DNA of 64,000 nucleotides from Ciona savignyi (Eukaryota; Chordata; Ascidiacea; Phlebobranchia; Cionidae): assembly GCA_000149265.1 (NCBI GenBank), contig CH003394.1, positions 101,356 through 165,355 on the forward strand, given 5' to 3'. Both the position numbers and the translations under genes were made by a program. Position 1 is the stretch's first letter; each line of letters begins with the position of its first letter. Positions 42,701 through 52,466 of the stretch are shown here, piece by piece. The notes under the pieces were generated by a model, which saw only the letters and a list, made by a program, of their open reading frames with translations, searched no databases and was not told the origin of the DNA.

Positions 42701-45700
42701 AATTAAAAAAAAAAATTCTTAAAAAAAAAAAACTTGTTTAAAAAACTTTTTTCCGAATTTTAAAATTTCCTTATTTTACAGATCTCGTTCCAGTCTCAAA
42801 TCCGTGCTCCCCAGCAAACCATGCAACAGACAGTCCACCAGAATGAAGCTTACACGTGCGCCCCGATATCCATGTTCTCAACCAACATGACCGACAGTCA
42901 GCAAATGTACGTTTCCCCTGCTTGTTCCCCCCCTGACTACATCAACAATCCAGACTACAGTCAGCAAGTAAGTACAACTGTTCAGGTGCCGTCCACCTAC
43001 TCGACTTGATATAACCGTTCACCACAAACGGTGCTGAAAAAAAATGTTGGTGTTGCATAGTCATTTCGTTTGCATTTTTCAATAAAAAAAAATTCTATTA
43101 AAATAATTTAAAAATCAATCCCCACAAATGAAGGGTTCATTTTTACTTCTTTAACCTTAACATCATTTTTTCAGCACACTAGCTTTAATTGGCTATTTTC
43201 GGCCATTTTATAGACCTTTATAGTTTTTTCGTAGTTCCATACTGCTAGTCTGCGTAACACTACTAACCTGTTATTAGCACTGTTGCTATCTCGAAGCTGT
43301 AAAATAGACTGAATCTCTCAAAAACAACTTCTTAGATTCTCCAGCAACAGAGCCCTGCGGAGATCCAGCAGTATGAGGAGACCATTATGAACGAACTGAG
43401 CACAGTCAACACGGAAGAAATATTCAGCCTGATGAACTCTCCTCCATATTTAGTGGACCAAAACCAAAACCATACGGTGGTAAGTCACGTTTTTTTTTAT
43501 TTAAATATATTTAAATAATTTCTGGTTTATTTAAATGATTTCTGGTTTATTTAAATGCTTTTTGAAGAAGTAGTAGCTGTGATAGCCTCACTTGGGTACA
43601 CTTTTAATTAGCTTGATAATATTTTAGTTCGATTGCATCTTTGTGGATAGTTGAATCTCGATACTTTAAATCTGGGGCCAAAAACAACAGCATTCTCTGT
43701 AGGCATAGGTAGGGCAAGACTAGAGCTGGGCGTGATTACGAAATAACGAGAAGTGTTCAGTTATGTAATTACGGACGTCGGAATTACATTACTTAAGTCA
43801 ATTCCGTAATACAACTTTGACCAATTACGCCCAGCTATAGGCGAGACCCCCGAAAACACAACCAACGATTTATCGTTTACTTAAATCCTTTTTTTCCCCA
43901 GCAAACCTCAATGCAAGGTGGAAACATCATCAACCAAGCATTCGACCAAGCCAACATGGTGGTCCAACAGAATATCAATACTGGCACTGGTAAGTTCTAT
44001 TCTATGCGTGGTTGTTCGTTGTCTCGATAAATAATTATTTGTTTAGGTATAACCGTAATAAACTTTTATAAATTCAACTGGTCTTAACTGATATACTGTT
44101 TTCCATCACGTGTTCGTGTACATTTTTTGGGCCTTTTTGCATAAAGATTTCTAAAACGATTAAAAATGAAATTTAAAAGAATTGCAATTTAAGATTTTTT
44201 ATAAAATAGTCACCCTCAATTCCAGGCAGCGGTAGTTTCCGCGGTGATTTAATCGACCCCATGGTTCCGCAACCCATGTCCCACGCTCCACTTCCTCTTC
44301 TTGGTCAGTCGTTCTTCGAGTTGAGCGAATTCGACTTCTCTAATATCGAGTCGGATGCCGGTTTGGAACTGGTGAGTTTTTTTTAATTTTCACCGCCAAA
44401 AAATTATTTGGATTCTGTGCAATGGAAATTCTGACGATGCCAAAAGAGTTTGTGTTTAATGGTCTTTCATAATTCATGAAGACTTTTATAAAAAATTATT
44501 TTTAATAAATTTTATTCATAATATCCTTGCCAGTCTCCGATATGCAACAATATATTCCCACAGACACCGAAAGGAGGAACAGAAGAGGAACATGATTTTG
44601 CCTCCGCGTGGAACGTTGAGCAAGATGTGCCACATACCACAACCCAGCAGGTATGGATGAATAGTAAAGTTGAAATTGTTGAAAAGTGGAGTTGAAATTG
44701 ATACAAAAATGACTGATGAAAAATTTTTGAAATTGATTAAAAAATGTAATAGTCTTTATATCTTTATTTTTTTATTTTAAACGAGTGGCAATCAAGCACA
44801 ACAACCCCATTTCTCATTTCCAAAAATAAAATTTGGTGCCAATTCTTGTTAGCTTAGTACATTATGTTAGTAAGGGCCGGCCAATGGTGCACTGGGACCA
44901 GTTCATGACGTAGTTGTTGAGACACAAATATTTAAACCATTTTTGTCACAGAGAGTTGCTGCTGTGTCGAACAGCGTTACCACCGTACAATCTGGTAAGT
45001 CGACACGATGTTGTAGAAACTTAAGTAAAAAATATCACGTTTTGATAATAATCGATAAGACTTGAGTGAAAAAATTAAATTTTACACAAATGGATGGATA
45101 AAACTTGAATAAAAAATGACATTTTCCACAAATGGTATAACTTTAGTAAAAAAATAAAATTTTCTAAAAATGGAAAAAAAACTTAAATAAAAAAAATCAC
45201 ATTTCCCAGAAATAAAAAAATGCATTTTTCACTAAAACGATCAAAATTTGTATTGCAGACAGCTGTGTGGAAACAGACGCGGCCACCATGGCACCGGTGA
45301 TGCGAAGTTTTGCTCAAATGTCCATATCTCCTTCAGCAATGAACCCACCAACCAAGTCTGCCCCAACGAAGGTTGCGCCAAAACCCGCAGCCCCGAAAGT
45401 CAAATCCGTGGTCACCCAGGTAATGACTTGATATTAATTTGCAACCACTGGAAATTAAATTGAATTTTAACTATTTCCAGCAAACCAGCAAGAAAACAGA
45501 AGCGGTGACACCAGGTAACTTTCTTTAAAATACCTTTTTATTTTTTTTAACTTTTTTCTTGGTACTCTGTCTGTTATTATTTAATATAAGATAGATAAAT
45601 GGATAGATAGATATATGGATAATAATCATGTGGACAGATAAACCACTTTTGAACGGTTATTATGTCATATTCCTCTTTTCCTCTGGTAGTGAAATTTTTC

Positions 45701-48700
45701 CTAGTGAGTTATTATGGAATGGCATATAGGAGGGTTTCTGTTGATCCTCATGTGTAGGAAATCAAGGCATTATCACACAGCCTGGATTACTGTCTGCCTA
45801 CTGTCGGACTGCCAGAGCTATTTCGGTATGTTGAATAGGATGGAAACACTTCTAGAGTTTTTTCATTGAAAAAATGAAACAAAGAAAGAATATAAAGAAG
45901 AAAAACTAAACTACTCTATTAAACGACTGGGTTCAGGCCACGGTAAGTACTATTGACTAAATCGACTAGCTGGCAACTTGTTATAATCGTCCAACCAGCT
46001 AACAATTCAACACAATACCAGAAAGCTAACAGTGCAAATCTAAAGAACAAAACAATCTACAAAACTCTCATTCTAAATGTACCCACCCTTTACCCTTTCA
46101 CAGCTGCCCCCAAGACAGACCTGAGAGCACTGACGAAGAAGTGGGCAGAAAGGAACTCGACCGCCCTTCACGATTATTCCGTCACCGGTGACGTCAGAAT
46201 GCTACTTGTCCTTCAGCGTCACCTGACCAGTATCCGCGACCACAGTGGCGACTCGTGAGTTTTGGGATTAAATTTGCACGAAATCTTTTTTGTTTATTTT
46301 CATCATTTTTAACCATTTTGGTTAAATATAATTGTCCGGACAAGACCACATCGGTTATTACTTGTAATGTAAAGCAAGAAGGACATTATTTTGTTGTTTG
46401 TTAGATAATGATTACACCCAACATGAAAATAAGTTGCAATGAATAGTTTTACCAATCATATAAAAATTTGTATATCTTCACATAGTGACTTGTAATGTGA
46501 AATTAATCATACAAAAATGACATGATTATGTATCATGTAAAAAGTGGCAGATCATGAAAATTGAGGCTAAATCGTAACAAATAATTTTATCGATCATATG
46601 AACGTTTAGTGATAGGGTTCGTCACATTAATATCACTGAATAATCATTATGTAAAAAGTAACCGATCATATGAAAAGTAACCCATCATCTGAAAAGTAAC
46701 CTCTCATGTGAAAATTCCGTGATCATATGAAAAGTAACCTCTCATGTGAAAATTCTGTGATCATATGAAAAGTAACCGATCATGTTAAAAGTAACCTATA
46801 ATTCCGTGGTCATATGAAAAGTAACCGATCATGTTAAAGGTAACCTATAATTCCGTGGTCATGTGAAAAGTAACTGATCATGTGAAAAGTAACCTATAAT
46901 TCCGTGGTCATGTGAAAAGTAACTGATCATGTGAAAAGTATCCTATCATGTGATAGGGTTCTTCACGTGGCGGTGATCCATGATCAACTGGAAGTTCTAT
47001 CATCGCTGTTGGATGTGGTAGCAACACTGGATAACAAGCAGAGCATTGTGGACGCCATAAACAAGCAGAAGCAAACTGCGCTCCAAGTGGCCGTTCTCAC
47101 CGACAATGTTGAAGCAGTCATCGTAAGTTTAAAAATTATTTTTTTAGAAGAGTAGTAAGGATTTTGTCTTCTAAGTTATGGATGATAATGCATTTGTATG
47201 GAAATTTGGTGATATTTTTATATTTAAACAATTTTTTTTTGAATCAATAACATTTTTTAAAGTTTACTAAATTATTCAGCTTTAAGGGCCTGTTTTGTTT
47301 AAGTTTTGATAACCCATGCCAAAGATTCGATTAATTTCTTTAACATTTACTGGATGTTTTGATGTAGGGGTTGAGCCATATTTTAGGTAGATTTTATTGA
47401 TTTCAAATTAACTTTCAACCGCAAAATTAATCAACGATTTTTCTTTTCACTTCTAAATTAACTGCAATATTGTCTTTTAACCCCCAAATTATCGCGAATT
47501 TACCCCCTAAAATTAACCACTCCAGGACCTGATCAAAATGGGAGCGAACCCTCTGATCTTGGACAGCTACGGCAACCATTCGATCCACGTAGCTTGTCGG
47601 CATGGCAACGCGTCGATACTCTATCACCTCCTCAATAGCAAGCAACTCGACATCATGCAGATGGACATGAAGAACCACGACGGTGCGTCCTTGTTTGTTT
47701 CTGGTTTTGGACATCTACTCATTTTAGTGACTTTGTGTCGTAGCATATAAATAGTGTCTGTGCTGCAGCAACTATTAACTTGTCTAACCTTCTTATACAA
47801 TGTCGGTATAAAAAAGATACTGTAGATCTATTGTATAAAGAAAGATACTGTAGATCTATTGTATAAAGAAAGATACTGTAGATCTATTGTATAAAGAAAG
47901 ACACTGTAGATCTTATGTATAAAAACGATACTGTAGATCTGCACAGTAGGTATTTGATGGTTCAGTTTAGTTGGGAAAAATGCAGAGAGTGTAATTATGT
48001 TATAACTCAGAAAGAAATTGACAGCTTACCCTCGTGTCCACAGCCAGGTTACTGTTGCGCTATCGCAGTATATTGTTTATGGGGCTATTACAGTTGAGTA
48101 TGTTGTATATGTTAAAAATTTAACCCGCTTTGAGCAAGGAAGGACTTAACTGACTAGCTAGCAGTCATCACATAACCTTTGGGCTGAAATCTGATGAGCT
48201 AACCTGGATTTACTTCCAAATTAGTCAAAAATTTGTATAAAATTGTTCACAAATCTGAGACAAACCACCCAAGTGCACCAAGAGAAATTAACTACCCTTA
48301 TGCATTGTTCAAGCATGCGAAAATTGAAATTTAAAATCTCCACTTTCCAGGCCTTGGATGCTTTCACTTGGCTGCCAAAGCAAGTCAGGGAACGCGTCAG
48401 TGCTTGGGGCTGCTCAAGAGTAACAACTTCAACGTCAACATGGCTGACACGAAAAGTGGGCGAACGGCGCTTCATCTTGCAGTGGAAATGGACAACCTGG
48501 TGGTGGCTGGATGTCTTATATCTGAGGTGAGCTGGTGATGGCTTGTTTGGACCTGTTTTTAGCAGTACAACCGTTTTATCTGCAATTTCTGGTTGGTGTT
48601 TTTATGTATAGGTGGATGGTTTAATTTAAAGGAAATGTTATCTGGAAACAGTTTCATTAACAATTGTAGGAATGGGTCTTTGGTAGAAAACCAGGAAAAG

Positions 48701-51341
48701 TTTTTTAAACGTCACACATAACCTGCCCTAAACTTTTTAACCCTTCCCCAAATAAATATGAACATGCCTTAAACATTTTACACCTTTCACAATACCAAGC
48801 CTTAAGATATTTACCCCCGCCCCAAAAATGCGCTGCCTATTGTGACTTGGATATCATATGATGTCGCTTGTCATTTGAAGCTCAATCAAATCTCCTCATC
48901 CTCGCAGTGCGACGCTGACATGGAAGCTGCCACATACGAGGGCTACACTCCTCTTCACGTGGCCGCATCCCTCGGACTCTGTGAGATCGCCACTCTGCTT
49001 CTCGCCTGCGGAGCTGATCCGGATGCGAGCACCACTCCTCCGGGATCGGAGAACGGGATAACTCCTGCGGATCTCGCCGCATCTGATCAGGTCAGTTGCA
49101 TCAGCATCAGTCTGTGTCTCCCAATGGTAGGAATGTTCGAGGAAGTTAGTTTCCAACCTCATTCAATGTTGTACTCTTCAAACTGTAATAGAATCAGAAA
49201 CTTGACAATTTGCACAAGTTGTTTGCTAGTGAGGCTGTGTATGTTAAATCCACCGATATCCATTCCTTTATATGTTCACAGTGTGAATCATAACATTCAT
49301 AATGCCCCCGGTCAAGTTGCCGAAGCTTCCGCAGTGCACAGTAGTCTATACACATTTCTTTAAAAATTGTTGTACCACATTTTGTCCACATATCATTACC
49401 AGAATCCACCTGGTTAGAGCAACGTCCGCTTTCCCTAAGTATGCAACCTATAAGCTAGCAGTAGAGTTCGAACTGGCAACCGTAAGCATGATATTTCATT
49501 GTGCTACCACTAGGCCAAACAGACACACACTAAACCTAAGAGATTTTGCCACATCAGTATGTGATAAGTAATTACCCCTTGATTTCAGATGAGAGACCTT
49601 CTTAATGGTGTTTTTATGAAACCACTCAAGCATGAAATCGACAAAAATTTCCCAGGAGACGAGGAAGGTCAGTAAGATATCTATGTAATTCCAACCGTTT
49701 TTTTACCAAGGCTCCATGTAGTTTAAAGCACATAAACTGCTTCGTACAATAGATATGGCGGTATGCCTAACATGTAGTGTTGTAATGTACTGGACAATTT
49801 ACAAAGAGTTGACTTGAATCAAGTCAAAATGTCAAAATGACTTAATTTAACTTGAGTCAATATGTTTAAATGAGTGTCATCTACAGTAAATTAGTTTATG
49901 GTTAAAAATCGCTCTGCTAATTAGAATGATGACCATATAAATTTCATTGATTGGTGATTTAGTGTTGTACAAGGGATTATTAGCCACTTTTTTACAAAAT
50001 AAATTAAAATGACTTAAAGGACTTTCACTTGACTTTCACTCTTTAACTTAAAGGGCCTTGACTCGACTGGACTATAAAATAAAAGGACTTGACTCTACTA
50101 TGACTTTGACTTTACATCTATAACCAATATCAACACTGCCTTACTCAGATAAAACTACCGTTCAATCCTAAAATCACACAAAATATATTTTCAGATATTG
50201 CCCAACTTGACGAGATACTAAGACTGAAACTGTGTAAACTGCTAAATGCTGAAAGAACTGGTTCTGACTGGTTGGCACTGGCTGAACGACTCTCCCTTGG
50301 TTCCATTGTCACTTTTATCCGACATTCAGAAAACCCGACTAACACACTCCTGGATAACTATATGGTAAGTTCCAAGTCATTTCCAATGGACAATACTAAA
50401 AGGAGGAAAATAAGGAAAAAACTAGGCTATTGAAACTAATTTTAACCCTGCCCTAAACACTAATTTTAACCCCACAACTAAACCTAACTCCAACCACATG
50501 TTTAAAACTAACTCTAATGCTCTAATCTTTATTTCAGTGTGCAGTTTCTCACCTTTCCTCTTTCCCTCCTTTTAGTCTTTCCCATTTCCAAAGCGAGTAT
50601 GTATGCCTCTTGTTGTGTATTATAGTGTTAAAATGTAATGCCGACTTTCTTTATTTTTTATTTGACCCGCAAATTTACTGAACTTAAAAGCCTTGCCCAA
50701 GTGCACAGCGTACTAGCAACGTACTGATTTCGATCCCACAACCCTTGAACCAGCTTCCAGTACAATTAAACATCCAGGGTTTAAGCCATGATCTAAACAA
50801 CACAACCGAACAGCATAATCCACCAAATTTAAAACAAGCTTATATCTCCAGTACCGACACGGCACAGTGGCGGGACTACGATCGGCTCTGATGAACATTG
50901 GCCGACATGACGCTGTTCAAATGCTCAACAAAGCAGCCCTTGCTACCTGCGCCGATAATCTCGATTACAGCGTAAGTTTGGAATGTCGATCTTAACCATT
51001 CGGCCACGCAACCTTATGTTTACCATCATTTTTTACCGGGCTTAGTTTTGAACCCATGATGGACTCGTTGCTAAGACCGTTTTTTTGTATGTAATTCAGT
51101 ATATGTATCGGTCGCGTTTAAACCATTAGGCCACACAACCTTATGTTTACCATCATTTTTTTTACTAAGCTCAGTTTAAGACCGTTTTTTTTGTATATCT
51201 AATTCAGTATATGTATCGGTCGCGTTTAAACCATTCGGCCACACAACCTAACACTTAAACCATCATTTAACATTGCAGTCTACCGACCGATGTGACAGCG
51301 CCATTGGAAGCATGCCAGTGAACGCGATAGACGTTGCTTGA
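30706..51341 (+). CDS. NFKB: NF-kB p100/p105 homologue (Rel homology, ankyrin repeats, death domain)
   Basis: Thirty coding exons: 30706-30762, 32568-32708, 33637-33785, 35218-35354, 36343-36501, 37266-37370, 37916-38076, 39623-39695, 40004-40081, 40511-40698, 41103-41168, 41652-41711, 42174-42245, 42782-42967, 43336-43479, 43902-43989, 44226-44371, 44564-44650 (or from 44534), 44952-44994, 45259-45419, 45481-45514, 46104-46254, 46957-47122, 47526-47682, 48351-48526, 48908-49090, 49589-49667, 50195-50364, 50852-50971, 51279-51341. All phases agree and total 3600 nt, 1199 residues and TGA. The Rel domain is clearly of the p50/p52 class. It is followed by an NLS, a long linker, ankyrin repeats and a death domain, as in p105/p100. 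Such proteins are cytoplasmic precursors and IkB-like inhibitors, processed to DNA-binding p50/p52. Human p105 is about 970 residues; the excess here lies in the linker. Poly(A) signals are at 51693 and 51705. Confidence 0.96.
31509..32224. mobile_element. Non-autonomous DNA transposon (MITE) in NF-kB intron 1
   Basis: 716 bp with perfect 15-bp terminal inverted repeats CAGACCGCAAAATAA, flanked by a 5-bp direct duplication CATAT (31504-31508 and 32225-32229). Six GCCGGTC/GACCGGC subterminal repeats cluster at both ends. No transposase reading frame. It is GC-richer than its surroundings. Confidence 0.88.
33786..35217 (+). other. NF-kB intron, nothing recognised
   Basis: About 1.4 kb of AT-rich DNA with no box-bearing SINE, no tandem array and no phase-compatible exon. 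Confidence 0.4.
35762..35945 (+). mobile_element. tRNA-derived SINE, family 1, 5' part
   Basis: GACCGATGAGCTCGTATG (A-box side), AAAGTTGTGGGTTTAAATTC (B-box side), GCTAGCTAATCAGTTGTCTC and CAATAATGGGTTAA follow the family. The 3' tail is absent. Confidence 0.65.
35995..36300. repeat. A-rich imperfect tandem repeat, about three copies
   Basis: GTTGTTAAAACCTTTTCGTA, AAAGATGGCAAAACGATCA and AAACAAATCACAGGAA words recur about three times before the acceptor at 36342. Confidence 0.6.
37790..37905. repeat. Pyrimidine-rich tandem repeat of about 43-60 bp before an acceptor
   Basis: CCACAACCAAGCCCCA and TATTACCTCTGTCCT recur two to three times directly upstream of the acceptor at 37915, and so contribute to its pyrimidine tract. 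Confidence 0.65.
38077..39622 (+). other. NF-kB intron, nothing further recognised
   Basis: AT-rich, about 1.5 kb. No SINE with a clear box structure and no alternative exon with supporting phase were seen. Confidence 0.4.
40004..40698 (+). other. NF-kB nuclear localisation signal and Gly-containing region
   Basis: Exon 9 encodes [11 protein letters not shown], the basic nuclear localisation signal that follows the Rel domain. Exon 10 begins [16 protein letters not shown] and continues with AGGDNGGGK, a short Gly-rich stretch where p105 has its processing stop region, and ends with a SUMO-type IKTEP (residues 412-416). The Gly-rich region is much shorter than in vertebrates. Confidence 0.85.
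40290..40510. repeat. T-rich tandem repeat forming a long pyrimidine tract
   Basis: Three to four copies of a unit of about 42 bp (TTTTTATTGCAATCTCTTTA, TTATTTATTGCC) run into the acceptor TTCTTCTTGCAG of exon 10. The long reading frame across 40016-40600 is an artefact of this composition. Confidence 0.8.
41950..42098 (+). mobile_element. tRNA-derived SINE, family 1, 3' fragment
   Basis: Carries TAGCTCTGGTAACCCGACAG, TGGGCACAAGG and TTTGCCTGTGTAATCACCCC of the family tail. It lies 75 bp before the 42174-42245 exon. Confidence 0.65.
42629..42765. repeat. Duplicated A/T palindrome
   Basis: Two copies of TTTTTTTTCAGAATTAAAA followed by its near-reverse complement AAAAATTCTGAAAAAA, joined by ACTTGTTTAAAAAACTT. 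Each copy can form a hairpin. It lies just before the 42782 exon. Confidence 0.8.
43723..43842. mobile_element. Short palindromic element, MITE-like
   Basis: Ends AGCTGGGCGTGATTACG and, inverted, AATTACGCCCAGCT; the interior repeats TTACGGAATTAC-like words in both orientations. It is about 115 bp long, flanked by TA, in an NF-kB intron. Confidence 0.55.
46640..46956. repeat. Tandem repeat ending at a splice acceptor
   Basis: Repeats of an 18-20-bp word (GATCATGTGAAAAGTAACC) with a higher-order unit of about 49 bp containing ATAATTCCGTGG. The last copy supplies the AG at 46955-46956 used to start exon 23, so the acceptor has little pyrimidine tract. Confidence 0.85.
47808..47945. repeat. 28-bp tandem repeat, five copies
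   Basis: Unit TATAAAGAAAGATACTGTAG plus ATCTATTG; the first and last copies are diverged. It lies in an NF-kB intron. Confidence 0.9.
49405..49515 (+). mobile_element. tRNA-like SINE relic
   Basis: The A-box-like ACCTGGTTAGAGCAACG and B-box-like AGAGTTCGAACTGGC are about 60 bp apart. The sequence does not fold into a full tRNA and is flanked by unrelated intron DNA. Confidence 0.45.
49800..50115. repeat. Degenerate GACTTGAGTCAA-type repeats
   Basis: Many copies of GACTTGA(A/G)TCAA and AAAGGACTTGACT-like words in both orientations, in an NF-kB intron. A related array lies at 53860-54080. Confidence 0.6.
50676..50835 (-). mobile_element. tRNA-derived SINE, family 1, 5' part, diverged
   Basis: The reverse complement carries a B-box-like AAGGGTTGTGGGATCGAAAT followed by CAGTACGTTGCTAGTACG and CTTGGGCAAGG. 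It lies just before the 50852 exon. Confidence 0.55.
51005..51250 (-). mobile_element. Two tandem family 2 SINE copies in last NF-kB intron
   Basis: On the minus strand each copy starts GGTTGTGTGGCC and continues with AAACGCGACCGATACATATA and AAACGGTCTTA. The copy at about 51030-51145 keeps a B-box region (ATCATGGGTTCAAAACTAAG). The copy at about 51145-51250 has lost that segment and goes straight to AACTGAGCTTAGT. Confidence 0.75.
51279..51341 (+). other. NF-kB last coding exon with degron-like motif
   Basis: Encodes [20 protein letters not shown] and TGA. DSAIGS (residues 1185-1190) resembles the beta-TrCP degron DSGxxS found near the C-terminus of p105, with Gly replaced by Ala. Confidence 0.8.
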
Positions 51342-52466
51342 ATTCCGTGTCAACCCAAGCAGACCCGCGGTTCCTTATTTTACCGGCCTTTTTTACCCCT
51401 GTACATTACAATTATGCTCCCGGCCCTGCTATATAATCACCATCGTGTTGAAGTCAACTTTATAATGAAAAAAACAACCCTGTACAAAACTGGATTTCTG
51501 TTTTTGTGTTTAATCGTTACTTTTATACTTTGTTTTAACCCAAGCGGCGCGAATTCGATGATTTTCACCCCAAATTAGCAAACTGACCGCTTGACTGACT
51601 GTCCACCTTAAAAATATCGGGTGCCTGATTTATTTTTATGTTCCTTTTATTTTGTCGTATGGCGGGCTTGGTATTACCGCTTCGCTCGAGTGAATAAAAG
51701 TGTAAATAAAACCTATTAGCAAATAGTGCGTTTTATTGGTGTGGTGGACCGGTAAACGCGACCGGCAAAAATGAATATAGGCGAACCAGCGAGGGATGTG
51801 GGTTCGAAACTTGTGTTAGAAAATAAAAGTTCTTAATGTGTGTTGGATGGGTGTCCTTCGCAAATAGATCATACAGGAAATCATGTTACAAAGAATCGTT
51901 GTTTTACATTTATTTAACTACAAGTCAGTTAGGATTAGTTTTTGGTTTAAGATGTGTTTGGAGCAGGGTTGAATGTGTTTTCCAAATTTTTAGTGTGCAA
52001 TTTCCCGCCTTTCCCTTCTTTTCTCCTTTTAGTATTATTCGCATTTTATTTTTTTGTTGCAAGGCCTCGTTCAACTAACGATATTACCGGTACACAAAAT
52101 AACGACATCATAAGACAGTATTGTGGCTGTTTTTTGACCCTCTACTTGATTTTGGCTAGAACAAGACGGTTGTGTCCCTGGTCAGGTCACTTAGCGCTCA
52201 GCGCCCCATCGCCTGGACCCAGTCGATTAGTAAGTTGTTGTTTTTTTTGTTTTTTTACCACACTCAGTTTCGAACCCATCAGCACGTGCTAGGCTGCGCG
52301 ACGTGCTAGTCTAGTGTCCTCGTTAAGTTTTGTAATAGAGCAGTGCTTTGTAAAATAAAGGTGTTGATTGTGCATATCCTAGCTGTATTGTTGTGAAAAG
52401 CTCGAAAGACACTTTACCAGAAGCGTTATTATGTACAGGGGAATTATATTTTATTCGAAACACCGG
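51342..52466. other. NF-kB 3' UTR and convergent spacer
   Basis: AATAAA at 51693 and 51705 probably end the NF-kB transcript. A family 2 SINE lies at about 51737-51828 (plus; AGCGAGGGATGTGGGTTCGA), and a short minus-strand fragment at about 52243-52315. TTTATT at 52450-52455 is a minus-strand AATAAA only about 12 bp beyond the stop of the ferritin-like gene. Confidence 0.55.

Larger units (their letters stand above)
41103..45514 (+). other. NF-kB linker: Gln/Pro/Met-rich region with acidic-hydrophobic motifs
   Basis: Exons 11-21 encode about 360 residues between the Rel half and the ankyrin repeats. They are rich in Gln, Pro, Ser, Met and Asn. A second SUMO-type motif LKSE spans an intron at residue 438. 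Acidic-hydrophobic clusters EEIFSLM (571-577) and [14 protein letters not shown] (651-664) resemble transactivation motifs of Rel/RelA. The stretch 714-767 is Ala/Pro/Lys-rich ([17 protein letters not shown]). Many small in-phase exons make alternative splicing easy. A transactivation role is inference. Confidence 0.8.
46104..49090 (+). other. NF-kB ankyrin-repeat domain
   Basis: Exons 22-26, residues about 780-1056. It opens with [20 protein letters not shown], then [91 protein letters not shown], and [20 protein letters not shown]. Six to seven repeats are recognisable by the TPLH/TALH and GxxxI signatures, as in the IkB-like half of p105/p100. Confidence 0.95.
49589..50971 (+). other. NF-kB death domain
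   Basis: Exons 27-29, residues about 1057-1179. [46 protein letters not shown], then [19 protein letters not shown]. The [11 protein letters not shown] and PT-TLLDNY wording matches the death domain of p105/p100, which connects the precursor to IKK and Tpl2 signalling in vertebrates. Confidence 0.93.

Noticed and set aside
48221..48530. Frames at 48221-48530 on both strands as separate genes
   Set aside because: The real reading is NF-kB exon 25 (48351-48526), in a different frame with ankyrin-repeat sequence.
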